From Siphlonurus alternatus (taxonomy: Eukaryota > Arthropoda > Insecta > Ephemeroptera > Siphlonuridae), in assembly GCA_949825025.1 (NCBI GenBank), contig OX463780.1, positions 34,638,979 through 34,702,978 of the forward strand: a stretch of 64,000 bases of DNA, written 5' to 3'. Below are positions 1 through 11,290 of the stretch, piece by piece; position 1 is the stretch's first letter, and each line of letters starts with the position of its first letter. The position numbers were made by a program, and so were the translations under genes. The notes beneath the pieces are model-generated. The model had not been told where the DNA came from and searched no databases. It was given only the letters and a program-made list of their open reading frames with translations.

Positions 1-754
1 CAACTATTTTTATGTTAATTAAATTTAATTATACAATAAATTATTTTCCCCTACTCTCACTGTGCTACAGTATTCAGCGAGTGACGTGTTTGGTTAATGT
101 TTGGCATCAACAAAGCTCTATACACGAATTACTAACTCTATATTCACCACAAATAAGCAGACCTCAAAACTAGGCTGGCTTCAGTGACTATAACAATCAT
201 ATTTAACAAAAGACCACGTATGTGTCTGAATAAACGTGATATAGTTGAGTCGTGTCACACGATTAGAAAAACTTATCAGAGTTATTTATATCATGAAATA
301 AAAATCCAGATAAAAATTTACAAAGACACACGACATAGAAGTTTTTTTTTTTCAATGACTTGACAAAGTGTATGTAAAATTAAATTATATTTTTAAAACG
401 TGTAATACTTTTAGCTTCATTTAATATAAAAAGTGTTTGTATAGAAAGAAAAATATTTGAAAAGAAGTTGTTTTTTTTTTTAAAAAAGGACTTGATTTGA
501 TTTGAATTAGAATTAAGTTGTATTTGACTTATTACTTTAAATGAGATTTTTTTATTTTAAATTTAATTCAAAAGCACGTCTACAGCAGATAAAGTATATG
601 TAATTATTTATAGTACATCAACAAAAGAAAGATAAAAAGAAAACACCTCTCAACTCTGGGAAAGTCAAAGCTAAAATTTTAAAACTTTTTTTTTCTTTAT
701 TACTCCAGAATATAAATTATATACTGAACAATTTTAATGTTTTTATTCTAGGAG
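1..754. other. AT-rich intergenic DNA, no gene seen
   Basis: Very AT-rich with several A or T runs. No ORF, splice-flanked exon or paired repeat was seen. Confidence 0.5.
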
Positions 755-783
755 ATATATATAATGAGGTTTTCGTGACGTCA
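755..783 (+). promoter_or_regulatory. Putative promoter: TATA-like run plus TGACGTCA
   Basis: A TATATATAA run (755-763) lies about 250 bp upstream of the candidate coding exon at 1006, and an exact TGACGTCA palindrome (CRE/ATF core) sits at 776-783. A start about 30 bp after the TATA run would place the (GA)n tract in the 5' UTR. AT-rich background can produce TATA-like runs by chance, so this rests mainly on position relative to the exon. Confidence 0.35.
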
Positions 784-827
784 TAGCATGGGTTGTGGTA
801 ATGTTGTTAGAAATGGGGAGCAAACTT

Positions 828-954
<127 letters not shown>

Positions 955-1005
955 GTGTGGTTCCTGCAACACTCGGCATCTGCAGCAATAACAAATAACG
1001 TTCAA

Positions 1006-1050
1006 ATGGATCCTCTGTTTCAAGCAGCCACCAAGAGAATTCAAGCCAAG
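1006..1050 (+). CDS. Candidate first coding exon of an unidentified gene (starts MDPLFQ)
   Basis: An ATG followed by G opens 15 codons reading [15 protein letters not shown], ending exactly at a good splice donor (AAG|GTAAAT, junction 1050/1051) in phase 0. The exon and its leader (953-1050) are clearly richer in GC than the surrounding DNA, and a TATA-like run with a TGACGTCA site lies upstream. The N-terminus MDPLFQ resembles the start of the Golgi SNARE membrin (GOSR2), but six residues are far too few to name it. No matching second exon was found downstream in the window, so the next exon may be small, far away or outside. Position -3 is C, so the start context is only fair. Confidence 0.45.
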
Positions 1051-2305
1051 GTAAATACACTATATACTACTAAAAGGTAAGATAATTCGTTTTGAAATAA
1101 TGTGTTTGTAGTTTGTACATTGTTGAAAGTTCAAGTTAAGTTTGAATTTGACACCAAAACAAACTTCATCCTCAATTATAATGTATACTTTTAGTTACAG
1201 TTTTTACTGTTTTTAACCATTGTTGAAAACAGTAATATTAATATAGTGTTGTAAAAATGTACTTTATAATTAATTTTAATATAAAAACAGTAGATAAATA
1301 AATAAATTTAACGATAAATTCGATATAAAATGTAATCTGCCAAAACTTATAAAAAAAAAAGCTATACTGTTAATACAGATTGTATTTATATTGATTCTGT
1401 CAGGTCCGTGCACTTTGATTTTTTATTAAATTTGGATAAGATAGTTTCGTACGAATTGAATTAAAAAAAAAAAAACGATATTGGATTTATTTTTAGGACA
1501 GAATAGGAAGCTTTTCAAACCCCTTTAAAATTAGTTCTCATATTATAGTGAGTCTAATATTACAGTTTAATTTTACAATTACATTAACTACTTAATGTGC
1601 TTCAGGTAATATTCATTCACAAAGACGTTGAACTAGCTATTCTGGAAGAATTTATTCCGTTTGTTTACCTGGTGGTGACGTGATTGTTATATATCTCTGC
1701 AATACATGTGTATCCAAACACTCTTAGACCTCATTGCTACCCCTTGGCCGTGTCGTCTAGCCGATGGCTCACCTTGGCACCACGTGCGGCGCTTATCGCC
1801 AGCTGGCGCCGATATCAAAAGTCTTTGTGCGTACCACGCCCACCATTGGCATGCAAACCTATCATCCTTCGGGTTAAAATTACACACTAAAATGCTATTA
1901 AATTTTTATGATACATTTTGATACAGCCAATCTTCTTATGATTGAAGCTTAAAATAAGGGTTTTACTGTATGATCCTGTTTTTTATGAACATTTTCATAC
2001 GTCAAACTGAATATTTTTAGATTTAAAAATAATAAAATTGAAGTTGATGCAATGAGTCTTGCACGTAGTCAAAATATGTAGAGATACAGTATTATACCAT
2101 GAAATATATAAAAAATTTACTATGAACTTTATGAATATATATATATATATATAATATATATATATATATATTCTTACATCTCAGTTCATCCAAGTAGTTA
2201 TTAAAACAAAACTGCAAGGTATGAAAAAAAAAGAGATGTTGTTAAAAAAAATATGTATTTTACGCTGTATACATCAGAACATCAGAATCTATACTATAAG
2301 TTATA
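1051..2305. other. AT-rich DNA with one GC-richer island
   Basis: Mostly AT-rich and probably the first intron of the exon ending at 1050. A GC-richer block at about 1730-1870, with a CACGTG E-box and overlapping short inverted repeats, has open frames on both strands, but none has convincing splice sites or a recognisable product. Confidence 0.4.
2135..2172. repeat. (TA)n microsatellite, interrupted
   Basis: An AT dinucleotide run with one phase slip near the middle. Confidence 0.9.
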
Positions 2306-2309
2306 TTAA

Positions 2310-2646
2310 AGGCATACAGGCCTCAAATTACAAATCAGACAGTCACCAAGTGGGTTTAGAGTGTATAATCAACATTCGCATCATTTTTTTCCACGCGTGA
2401 TGCATCCATGCGAAGTCGCAGTTCAAAGTAAGAAATTTAGTCCTTCATGACGTCACGAAGTCCTTGATGACGTCACAACTCAATGCTAATCGGTGCTAGC
2501 TGTGAGTTGTGACGTCAGCAAGGACTTTTTTACAGCGCGACTTCGCACAGACGCACCGCGCGCAGGTAAAAATAATACGAATGTTGATTATAAACTTGAG
2601 CAACACTTAATGTCTGTCTAATTTGTAATTTGAGGCCTGTATACCT
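2310..2646. mobile_element. TTAA-flanked MITE with long inverted ends
   Basis: A 337-bp element flanked by TTAA at 2306-2309 and 2647-2650. The left end begins AGGCATACAGGCCTC and the right end is its near-exact reverse complement (GAGGCCTGTATACCT). The inner arms also pair (AATCAACATTCG against CGAATGTTGATT). TTAA duplication is typical of piggyBac-type transposition. No ORF is present, so it is non-autonomous. It carries three TGACGTCA sites (2448, 2468, 2510). Confidence 0.8.
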
Positions 2647-2650
2647 TTAA

Positions 2651-3311
2651 GGGTAAGGTAACGCCACCAATGTTAAATTTTCCACTCTCATTTCTTCCTT
2701 CGAACATATTTTAAAATGTTCTCCTCTATGTCGTTTATTAGCTCTTAAAATATCGTTTATACAAATTCGATTCAGTTTCCGAGTTACGTGTATTGAAACT
2801 GAACCCATTTATTGAACAAGCATACCCTGCATTTCAGTGACATTAGAAAAATTCTATGATCCAATCGTCCGATTTTTAAAAAAAACTAGAAACAAACTTA
2901 ATGTACTAGGACAAACCTTCACAGCAAAAAAAAAAGACAATTATGAGAGTGGGAGCGACGTAAATGAATAATAACTGCACGAATTTTGACACTCGCACGT
3001 CTCACACACCCCTTTTTAGTCGGCCATTAAACAAGTGGCGAATGAAACAGGCTAACTAATGAACCAAAACAACGCTTATAATCCACTCCACCAGTCTCCA
3101 CCTAAACTAAAAACTTTCAAAAAATGTTTTATAGTAATGAAAAAAAAGTTTTATAAATAAAACAACCATAACAGTTATTATTTAACTCATTATTTATAAA
3201 TAAATTGAATATAAAACTGCCGTGACTTGCGTGGTATCTTTAGAGTGGGACAATTTGAATATTGATATAGAGGCGCTGCGATCGCGGCGCAACTCTGGCG
3301 TTCCCTTTCCC
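2651..3311. mobile_element. TTAA-flanked MITE (GGGTAAGGTAACGCC ends)
   Basis: A 661-bp element flanked by TTAA at 2647-2650 and 3312-3315. Left end GGGTAAGGTAACGCC pairs with right end GGCGTTCCCTTTCCC, with mismatches. The interior after the left end (TGTTCTCCTCTATG, then a CGAGTTA motif) matches the foldback elements at 32903 and 46019, so all three are one family. The TTAA at 2647-2650 is shared with the preceding element. No ORF. Confidence 0.7.
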
Positions 3312-3315
3312 TTAA

Positions 3316-5221
3316 TTAAAAAAAATACTGAATTGAAATTTTACTACACATTTATAACTTATAATATTAAGTTATTTGTGTAGTATACTATATCATTTTT
3401 AATATATTCGCTTAGCCTAAAGTAACTATTTTAAATTCAGCTGAAATAATAATTATAATAGTACATATAAAAATGAATTTATATTATATAATATTCTTTT
3501 TTTAAATCAGTATTGATTATATATTATATTTATTTTCAGGATGCCCATATTCACAGCTTTACTTGTACTTTAGTAGGTAAAGCTAAAATGTACACATAGT
3601 TGATTTCGCTGTTATATAAATGGTTTATTTTTATAATTATAGTAAAAAAACAAACATAAAATCCATGATGACATTTCATTATTAATAATATGTTAATGTT
3701 ATAAACATATTATATATAAATAAGTTTGTAAAAAAACACTTCGGTTTTAATTATATAAAAACAACAAGTACACTTTTTTTTCCTGAGAAAAAAATTAACG
3801 TATATTTTTTGAAAAAAAAATCCTGTCTGCGCACACAAAAAAAAAACAAAAAAACGCCAGTTTCTTGTTACAATTGACGCATGATATTAAAAGCGACAGT
3901 GAAATTACAGAAGGATATCTTCTCTCCTTCCAAGCTCCTGCTTAATAATGAACTTGTGAATATTACATACGTTCAAAATGAAGTAATGTAAGCCTCTTAA
4001 TTTATTACTTACAAAAATAGCAGAAAAGTACCTTCCAGGTTGGTGATTAAACTCATGGTGACGTCACCCTGACGTTTAATGTTGATTGCAAACTCTTTTT
4101 ATCACTAAAACAACGTTATGATGTTTATCGTAAACTCTTATTTCTACACACTTCTTGTTTTCAATGACGATAGTGCTGACAAAAATACGTACAAAAAAGG
4201 AGGCCCGAGTCAAAACATGTCATAATAATGCATATAAATTTTTTAATGACTTTTTAGAAAATTATGCAGAGGCTATTGTGATAGCTATATTTTCAATTAC
4301 ATTTTGTAAATGTAAGAAATACGAGAAATATTTCATATCTTGCTTTACTTTTTGTTGATTTTGCAATATGTATACAAAATGATTTTGTACATTTGAAGGA
4401 AATTTTTCACACACCATCTAACGATTCTAACGCAATCTCTCTATGCTGATAAAAGTTTAAAATAGGAATGTTTTTCTCTATCAAAACTGATGCGCAGCTA
4501 ACATATAGAAACTTCAATGTTGGTTTTATCTTCAACACCCATGCGGTGTGACATTCTGAAACATTGATTTATTCTTTAAATATATTTTTGTCTAGTATTA
4601 TTTAGCTCGTTCTAGAATATACTTTATACTGCCATTAATTATTACATTCAAAGTATAAATAATAAGTTTTAGATTCTGGATACTTACATAAAAACTGTAA
4701 CATTTATGTGATTTCTGTTGTTTTACTTGCGACTTGAGAGCCTGGGGTGCACTTGCTTTCTTATGAAGAGGACACTAAAAGTGCGCCAGACACTGTCGTA
4801 ATTAGTTGGTTAGAATTCAGAACTTATGTTTCATACAGATTTATTTTATACCATCACACGTCACTTTTGTACAGTTAAAAAGGTTACAATAACCGTCTAT
4901 CTATTGATAATATTTGTTTTTAAGTCAGTTGCAGGCTCCTAGCTGTAAACCAGCTACTTGCAGGTTTGATTTTGAGGTCATGGACATTTTTTTTTTCTCA
5001 AGAAAAATAAATGCTCATCCATCATACTTGTAATTTAAACGTTTTGTTGCTGTTTTTTATATTTTCTTTTCTTTAGAAAATCCAGGAAACAAAAACTAAA
5101 GACAAAAGACGATACATCTTACAAAATCACTCATGCAAATCACAAAATACTCTGAAGTGCATGAGAAAGTCCTACCACATTTAAAGAGATAATCTGTACA
5201 AGTAGTAATTCATTGTTGTTA
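3316..5221. other. AT-rich DNA, no gene recognised
   Basis: No supported exon. A perfect 12-bp palindrome GGTGACGTCACC is at 4057-4068. A tRNA-like fragment (TAGCTG/CAGCTA arm followed by a weak B-box-like GGTTTGATTTTGA) lies near 4930-4980 and may be an old SINE remnant. Confidence 0.4.
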
Positions 5222-5325
5222 TTATGGAGCTTGCACGTTCCGTCACGTGGCATCAGGGGAGGATAATGGACCCTCGTGCCAATTATTTTCTCTGGTGCCA
5301 CGTGAGAGCCCAGCTGCTCGTGTCG
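5222..5325. repeat. Imperfect palindrome, possible small foldback element
   Basis: The left arm contains CACGTGGCATCAGGGGA and the right arm the near-reverse complement TCTCTGGTGCCACGTG, with weaker pairing outside. No target duplication was seen. Confidence 0.4.
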
Positions 5326-5735
5326 TAGTCAGTGCTAATTATCTTAAACTTTACTCTCACATTTCACACCGAGTTTAGTCACGTGTTACCTTTAACTTTT
5401 GGGTTATTTTGTAACTTGTTAGAAATGTAGTTCTGTTGTCAACAAAAGTGGATGCATGGGAAGGGGGGGGAGGGAAATTTGTCTTGTTGTTCACCATCTT
5501 CCTATAAGATTTCAAAATATATGAAAAATTTTACCATCACAACCCATCTTATGCTCCTAGAACCTAGAACCGCCCCCTTACCCAAGAACCATGGCCAATA
5601 CTAACTTTATGGGATACAAAACATCTTTTGTTACCCCCTAACCCACAACAAGCCCTAAATTTACCTTTGTTTGCCATAGTTTTGATTTTCTGTAGTTTTT
5701 CATATATTTGTTTTAAATACGTTAATTCATCACAA

Positions 5736-6059
5736 AATGGAGTATTGACCTCAAAATTTTTTATAGCAAAAATGGATAGAGGATGAAAAGTTTTGTTACT
5801 CTGATTTTTTTCAGATTTTTTAGGGATCGGGAAGTATTGCTAAAAAGTTTTGGCGAGGTCGGGTTCGAATCCACGTCCCTTTTGGGTCCTATCTTTTATT
5901 AAGAGAGGCGGCAAGAGGTGACACTTTTTCTGCACTTTCAATAATTTTTAAAAAAAAAGTTTCCGAGCTCTAAAAAATCTGAAAAAAATCAGAGTAGCAT
6001 AAATTTGCACCTTCTATCCATTTCTGCAATAAAAAAAAATTGAGGTCGGTACTCCATTA
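5736..6059. mobile_element. Foldback MITE (AATGGAGTATTGACC family), rearranged centre
   Basis: Left end AATGGAGTATTGACCTC pairs with right end GAGGTCGGTACTCCATT, and the arms continue inward with ATGGATAGAGG against CTATCCAT. It is the same family as 56872-57193. The centre differs: the CCTATCTTTT block is inverted relative to the other copies, the TGACGTCA pair is missing, and a perfect tRNA B-box string GGTTCGAATCC occurs at 5862-5872. Confidence 0.75.
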
Positions 6060-7075
6060 CCATTACATTATACTAAATCAAAATCATGTCTTTCAAACAG
6101 CGTAGTTAGTCATGTCATAAGACTCATACATAACATGATTATGATTTTTCAATATATCTAAAGAATAAAAGTGTATAAACATTATTGAGAAACAAATATT
6201 ACGAAGAATTTCTAAAATCTTCAATTCTGCTAATAAAACAAGCTTATGAGAAATGCCTCCAAGAAAATAACGAAGAAAATACTGAACAATAACAAATTTA
6301 TTAAATTTTATTGTTATATGTTTGATTCTTCATCGAATAGAATTTTAAAAGTTCAATAATACCTGTATCCAGATCCAATAACAAAAATATATTACATTAA
6401 AATTCAATCAAGATTACTTAGAAATATATTATGAATGCTATAAATATACTAAGACTTTTATTTTCAATGCTTGAAAGCCGTAAAAACTAAAGTAGCTATT
6501 GGGTACAACAGTCTTTTTCCCATCAATGAAAATATTGCTTTAAGTTTTGTGTCTGCGCTTTTTTGCCAAAAACATTTCATTCCTGTGGTTCTTATTTTAT
6601 TTTCTATTATTTTTGTTGGACCCAAGCCAAATAAAATATTATTTTCTACAACCGGTCACATCAGTTTGAGAAAGATCGATAAAAGAGCTCTCTCTCTCTG
6701 TATCCGTACTTTGTTGTAAATATCAAGAGACCTAACTAGATTTAAGAAATAGAATAAAAAAACTGGATTGATATATTTTCGATTGGGCCACGTGAAGATC
6801 GTAAACGAAACTTTGGTTTCATGGCGACGATGTCGACATTAAATGTTTGGCTAAAAAAGTTCTTGTGTATTGGTTTTTGGATTGTACAGTAATTTATTAA
6901 CTTTTGGGTTTCGAACATTAAAAAAATAATAAATATAAATAAAGACAAGAAAAATATAATTATTGAATCTGTGATGTGTTATATTATAAAATTATAGTCT
7001 AAAAATTAAAATTCGAAATATATTACTTCATGCGTATCTTTCTAGTTGCATGTTTTTATGTTAATAATTTAATCG
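6060..7075. other. AT-rich DNA, nothing supported
   Basis: Short open frames exist (for example 6471-6719 and the minus frame at 6742-6948) but have no splice context or recognisable product. Confidence 0.4.
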
Positions 7076-7213
<138 letters not shown>

Positions 7214-7581
7214 TGTTCTTCTTCGTTTTAACAAGAGCAACAATTCACAAAAAAACGCTTAGTTAGTCAAGCAAGTAAGCCATAAAAATATAGGATAAAT
7301 ATTTTCATATAGTTATCATCCCTATTAAATTTGTATTTATTCATAACAGCAATCCTGAAAAAAAATCTGTCAGCAATGTCTAGCAAAATTATTATTATTT
7401 TTTTTTCTTTTCTTACCATCAACAATAAAAAATTATTGTTTTAAAAAGTAACACGACAGTTTGGTGAAATGCATTATAATGGTGCTGTGACTGCATTTAA
7501 TAAATTTAAAGAAACAAAAATGCTGAAGAACGCAATATATAGTTATGTTTATGAGATTTTGTTAAAAAGTTTTTTAATCTC

Positions 7582-7815
7582 ATGGGGAAGTTAAAACAAG
7601 AGAAATTTCAGTCTTTTCTTACGTATAAGCAAATATGCAGTTTACCAAATTCACGTCTGCATAGTAACTATAACCGGAAGTGGAAGAATGGAAGTATTCT
7701 CAATTGTTATCCAGATGATGAAACGAAAACCTCATTTTCAAATATGGTTGAGCAAATAAGCAGAAATGTAGTTCTAGACTTCCTTAATTCGTTTAATTGT
7801 ATCTTTAAGGCATAA
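7582..7815 (+). CDS. Element-borne ORF, 77 residues, unrecognised
   Basis: This ORF begins at a genuine ATG in the single-copy centre of the 7328-8329 element and encodes 77 residues rich in Lys, Asn, Ser and Phe. I recognise no domain. Residues about 30-37 read NYNRKWKN, followed by an acidic patch (PDDET) and a hydrophobic stretch near the C-terminus. There is no signal peptide or clear DNA-binding or catalytic motif. It overlaps, in a different frame, a second open stretch (7778-7978); the two could be exons or a frameshifted single gene. Because both sit between intact inverted repeats they are probably cargo or the remnant of the element's own protein. Chance ORFs of this length occur in AT-rich DNA, so protein status is uncertain. 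Confidence 0.35.
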   Translation: MGKLKQEKFQSFLTYKQICSLPNSRLHSNYNRKWKNGSILNCYPDDETKTSFSNMVEQISRNVVLDFLNSFNCIFKA

Positions 7816-7978
7816 ACCGCTACCAAAGTTTGGAAAACAACTACTTTCAGTTGCTTCTGGAACAATGTTTGGCGTACTAAAAGAAAATACTGAAGTCTTC
7901 AGAGCTTCTTTCTCAAAGATCAACAATTCCTTTACATACATATCGGAATATACCGAGAACCAGCGAGTATTATTATAA
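7778..7978 (+). pseudogene. Second open stretch in the same element, shifted frame
   Basis: Open from after a TAG at 7775 to a TAA at 7976-7978. It includes KPLPKFGKQLLSVASGTMFG and a later segment with FRASFSKINNSF. It overlaps the end of the 7582 ORF in another frame. The protein-like composition on both sides of the overlap suggests a frameshift in one ancestral ORF or a removed intron. An internal ATG (in SGTMFG) could start it alone. Function unknown. Confidence 0.3.
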
Positions 7979-8414
7979 TAAAATAAAATACATGATAAAA
8001 TAATTTTAATTTTACATACAGTTCAACTTTAATACATATTAAATTTATTCCATGTAATATTAACCGTATAATAAAATGTTTTAATATATAATATAATATA
8101 TATATATACAATATACTACATATTACGTCAATATTGTTAATTTTTACATTACATTTTATCGTAAAAAGGATTTTTTTTACTACTTTTTTGTCGTGTTACT
8201 TTTTAAAATTCTTTATTTTATAACAACAATTTTTTATTGTTGATGGTAAGAAAAAAAAATTAAAATAAATTTGCTAGACATTGCTGACAGAGTTTTTTTC
8301 AGGATTGCTGTTATGAATAAATACAAATTTACAAATATAAACTGTGTTGTATATATATGCAATTAGTGTTCAGGTAATTATATTTTAATACTACATAAAT
8401 ATATTCTATTTCAT

Positions 8415-8674
8415 CAGTATAGCGTTTACATGATGTACTTGGATCCGAATTCGATGGATGCGTTTTCAACAAAACCGTTTTCATCAACAGCTGTTTACAT
8501 GAGAATTTTCAATCCGTATTGAACGTTGGATACGCTTGAAACAAACGTCGTGAATAATTAAAGCGCATTAAATGAATGCGGATCAAATGCCTGTTTACAT
8601 AATAAGTCTTTAATACGCATCCGTTAAATAGGTGTTCGTCTAATACGGATCAGACAACTCATGTAAACGTACTG
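8415..8674. mobile_element. MITE with CAGTA...CGTTTACATGA ends
   Basis: Left end CAGTATAGCGTTTACATGA pairs with right end CATGTAAACGTACTG. The interior repeats GGATCCGAATT-like and GTTTACAT-like subterminal motifs in both orientations (for example CTGTTTACATGAG and CTGTTTACATAAT). CAG...CTG ends and subterminal repeats suggest a hAT-type element, but I could not define an 8-bp target duplication. Confidence 0.55.
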
Positions 8675-10299
8675 ATAATATATAAATACACTGTATAAAT
8701 ATCTGCGTTCAAAATGGAATACGTGTTCATTCAGTTCATTGCATTTGAAGATTGTTCAAATATCCTCTCATTAATTTTCCCATATTTTTTATTTCATAAA
8801 ATTCAATTAATGTAAAATGTTTTAATCAAAATCAGATTTCTTACTTTTCTTAAAGTTATTCGACTATCATTAAAACCAAGTGATGATAAATTATGAAACA
8901 TAATTAATTTACTTTAATTTGTTTACCGAACACTTGAAAATCAACAATTTAGTTCATGGCCGAGTTTTAAAATAGATTATTGTGCATGATCTGCCTGCAT
9001 GAAGTGCCGCTGCTGCTGATGTGGTTGCCACTTCAGTTTTTCATGCCATCACTCGTGCAATTCGAGCTCACGACCGTCCTTACAATTTTTTTCCTCTCTG
9101 TACATTTGAGCCGTCAGGGACAAACTTCATAACTTTATGACAAAAACTTTAAAAACAATTTTCCTTTTTTTTTTTAAGTAGAGAGATAAAAATATTCTAG
9201 TCTGGGTTAATACTTCAACTTTTGTTTTATATCTACTTAACTGAAGATTTATTAAAGTACTTGAACTAGAAAAGAGGGGGTTATATAATTAAATCAAGCT
9301 CTAATCAAAAGTAGAAATAACAAGTTAGTAAAAAGTTAATTAATTTGATGTATGTTTAAATAATATATTTTAAAATAACTAACATTAATTAAGGTGTGTT
9401 TATTTTTTTAAAGCACTCTTTTAACAACGTTTTTCATCGCACATTATTTTAAGAGTACAGTTTACTTTCAAATAAAAAATTAATATTTTAAATTATTTGG
9501 CATGTAATGTTGAAATTTAAGTTGCAAGAAATATGGATGACTTTTTTTGTTTTTATAAAATTATATTTTTTTTTTATTTTTAAATACTTCCTATTTAAAA
9601 AGGGTTGCTCTTGTATTGAAATTCAATTATTATAAAGAATAAAAGTTTGTTCAAATTATATCTTATAAGAACCATTGATTATTGCATATATATTTATGTA
9701 ATAATAAAACATAAAATGATTAAAAAAATAAAATTCTCCACACACAAAAAATCAGTTCGGTATTTTCAAGTCTGCACCGTGTTGTAAGACTGCTGCCGTG
9801 AAGTTTCATCAAAATTGAGTTGTATCACTTGTATTGAGTCGGTAATTGAATATCCTCCGTCTCTTGCTTGTAAGAAACTTTGATAGCAGCAACATAGTTT
9901 TATATTACATTCTTACATAATAACCGTGGAAAATATTATTTGTTGCTTATATATTTTGATTATTTTGTATTCAAAATTGTTTTTATTATTTTCCATTGCC
10001 GTTGGTTATTAATAAATTCCTATAACCAGTTATAGAACTCTAGTTAACAATGTCCTATACAATTATAGGCTTTATTATTTTTAAGTTTAATTATAGTAGC
10101 TATTTTTTACACAAATTTTAATTTCAGTAAATTTTAAAATAGATCAATTAAGTCCGATAAATGTTAAATTTGTGCTATTAAATTATAGCATTAATGTGAA
10201 TTTCATCAATGTTTATATAATTTAAAAATATATAAAATTCTTTAATCATAAGTAAAAAAAAAAATACAAAATTGAACATGTAGTAATCAAAACTTTAAA
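8675..10299. other. AT-rich DNA, no gene recognised
   Basis: Nothing supported on either strand. The stretch at 8990-9125 is less AT-rich, but its frames are short. Confidence 0.4.
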
Positions 10300-10334
10300 T
10301 TAATTTACATAAAATAATAGTTTCGTGTTCTTAC

Positions 10335-10560
10335 CTGGAGATAGCTCGGTAGAAGTGACTTCTATGAAAGTACGGTGGTTTGATACGGGACAGACGGAGG
10401 ATGCGGGTGCTCCGAGAGAGAACCGAGGAGAGGAGCGATGTCGGCCAGAGACTGAGAGGTTACCGAGACACGAAGAAGGCACAGAGCATCGTACCCCCGC
10501 GCCAGCGAGGGCTACTGCAGGGCGCATGCTCGCCTCGGTTCCAGAACCCCCCCTTGTGGC
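10335..10560 (-). other. Putative CpG-rich first exon, minus strand
   Basis: A strongly GC- and CpG-rich block in an AT-rich surround ends, on the minus strand, at a strong splice donor (CTCCAG|GTAAGAAC, junction 10335/10334). An ATG at 10525-10527 stays open to the donor (64 codons starting MRPAVALAGAGVRC, rich in Ser, Arg and Pro), but the composition looks more like 5' UTR than protein. A palindromic ACCACGTGGT E-box lies just upstream at about 10607-10616. No downstream exon was identified between 10334 and the window start. The opposite strand is also open, so strand assignment rests on the donor alone. Confidence 0.35.
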
Positions 10561-10820
10561 ACCCGCGCGGCGCCAGTCACCAAGCTTTCATGTGGCCCAG
10601 CTTTTACCACGTGGTAATAATCTAATGGGTTAACCTAGGTCTTAATATGAAAATCTTTACTTTAATTAACTAAAAATATTTTTAGTTTTCAGATTCCTCA
10701 TATAAAAAAATTGTTTTAAAGTCAAATTGAACTTTAAAATATATTTTGAACTTATATTTTAATTCTTTGTATATTATTGTATATTGTCATATTGATACAA
10801 TACCATAGATTTATTTTATT

Positions 10821-11290
10821 CAATGGACAAGTAGCATAAATTTTTTTTTTCTAGATCAATCGAAAGAGGAGGTCGAAAAATACACCTGTGAATTTTTTAA
10901 GATTTTCATTCGTACTGCATCATGCCTAAAATAGAGATGTTAAGAGGTCAAGTGACCTGGAGGCGGCGCCCGTGACGCCTGTGACGTCATTGAACTGTCC
11001 AGTCAAGCAAACGATCGACTTTATAACACTTCTAAACAACCACATTGCTATGGAAACAAGCAACAATTAATTTATTGTTTACCAGTGTTATATAGACGAT
11101 CGTTTGTTTGACCGGACAGTTCAATGACGTCATAGGCGTCACGAGCGCCGCCTCCAGGTCAAGTGACCTCTTTACATCTCTCTTTTAGGCATGATGCAGT
11201 ACAGATAAAAATCTCAAAAAATTCACAGGTATATATTTCGACCTCTTCTTTCGATTGAGCTAGTAAAAAAAATTGATGTTACTTGTCCAA
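10821..11290. mobile_element. Large foldback MITE, about 470 bp
   Basis: Left CAATGGACAAGTA pairs with right ACTTGTCCAATAT. The arms continue through ATCGAAAGAGGAGGTCG, a GTACTGCATCATGCC block and a GACGTCATTGAACTGTCC block, all mirrored on the right. Both arms carry TGACGTCA (10982, 11125). The loop contains ATTGCTATGGAAACAAG, which resembles an RFX X-box. Its arm layout matches the elements at 24168 and 56872. No ORF. Confidence 0.8.

Larger units (their letters stand above)
7328..8329. mobile_element. 1-kb inverted-repeat element carrying two ORFs
   Basis: Terminal inverted repeats of about 130 bp: the left arm starts AATTTGTATTTATTCATAAC and the right arm ends with its exact reverse complement. 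The arms continue through a CAGCAATGTCTAGCAAA block and an AAGTAACACGACA block. TA dinucleotides flank both ends (7326-7327, 8330-8331), consistent with Tc1/mariner-type insertion, but no DDE transposase was recognised. The single-copy middle holds two overlapping plus-strand ORFs (7582-7815 and 7778-7978). The high arm identity suggests a fairly recent insertion. Confidence 0.75.

Noticed and set aside
1006..1050. Naming the exon GOSR2/membrin
   Set aside because: Only MDPLFQ agrees, and no second exon with membrin features was found in the window.
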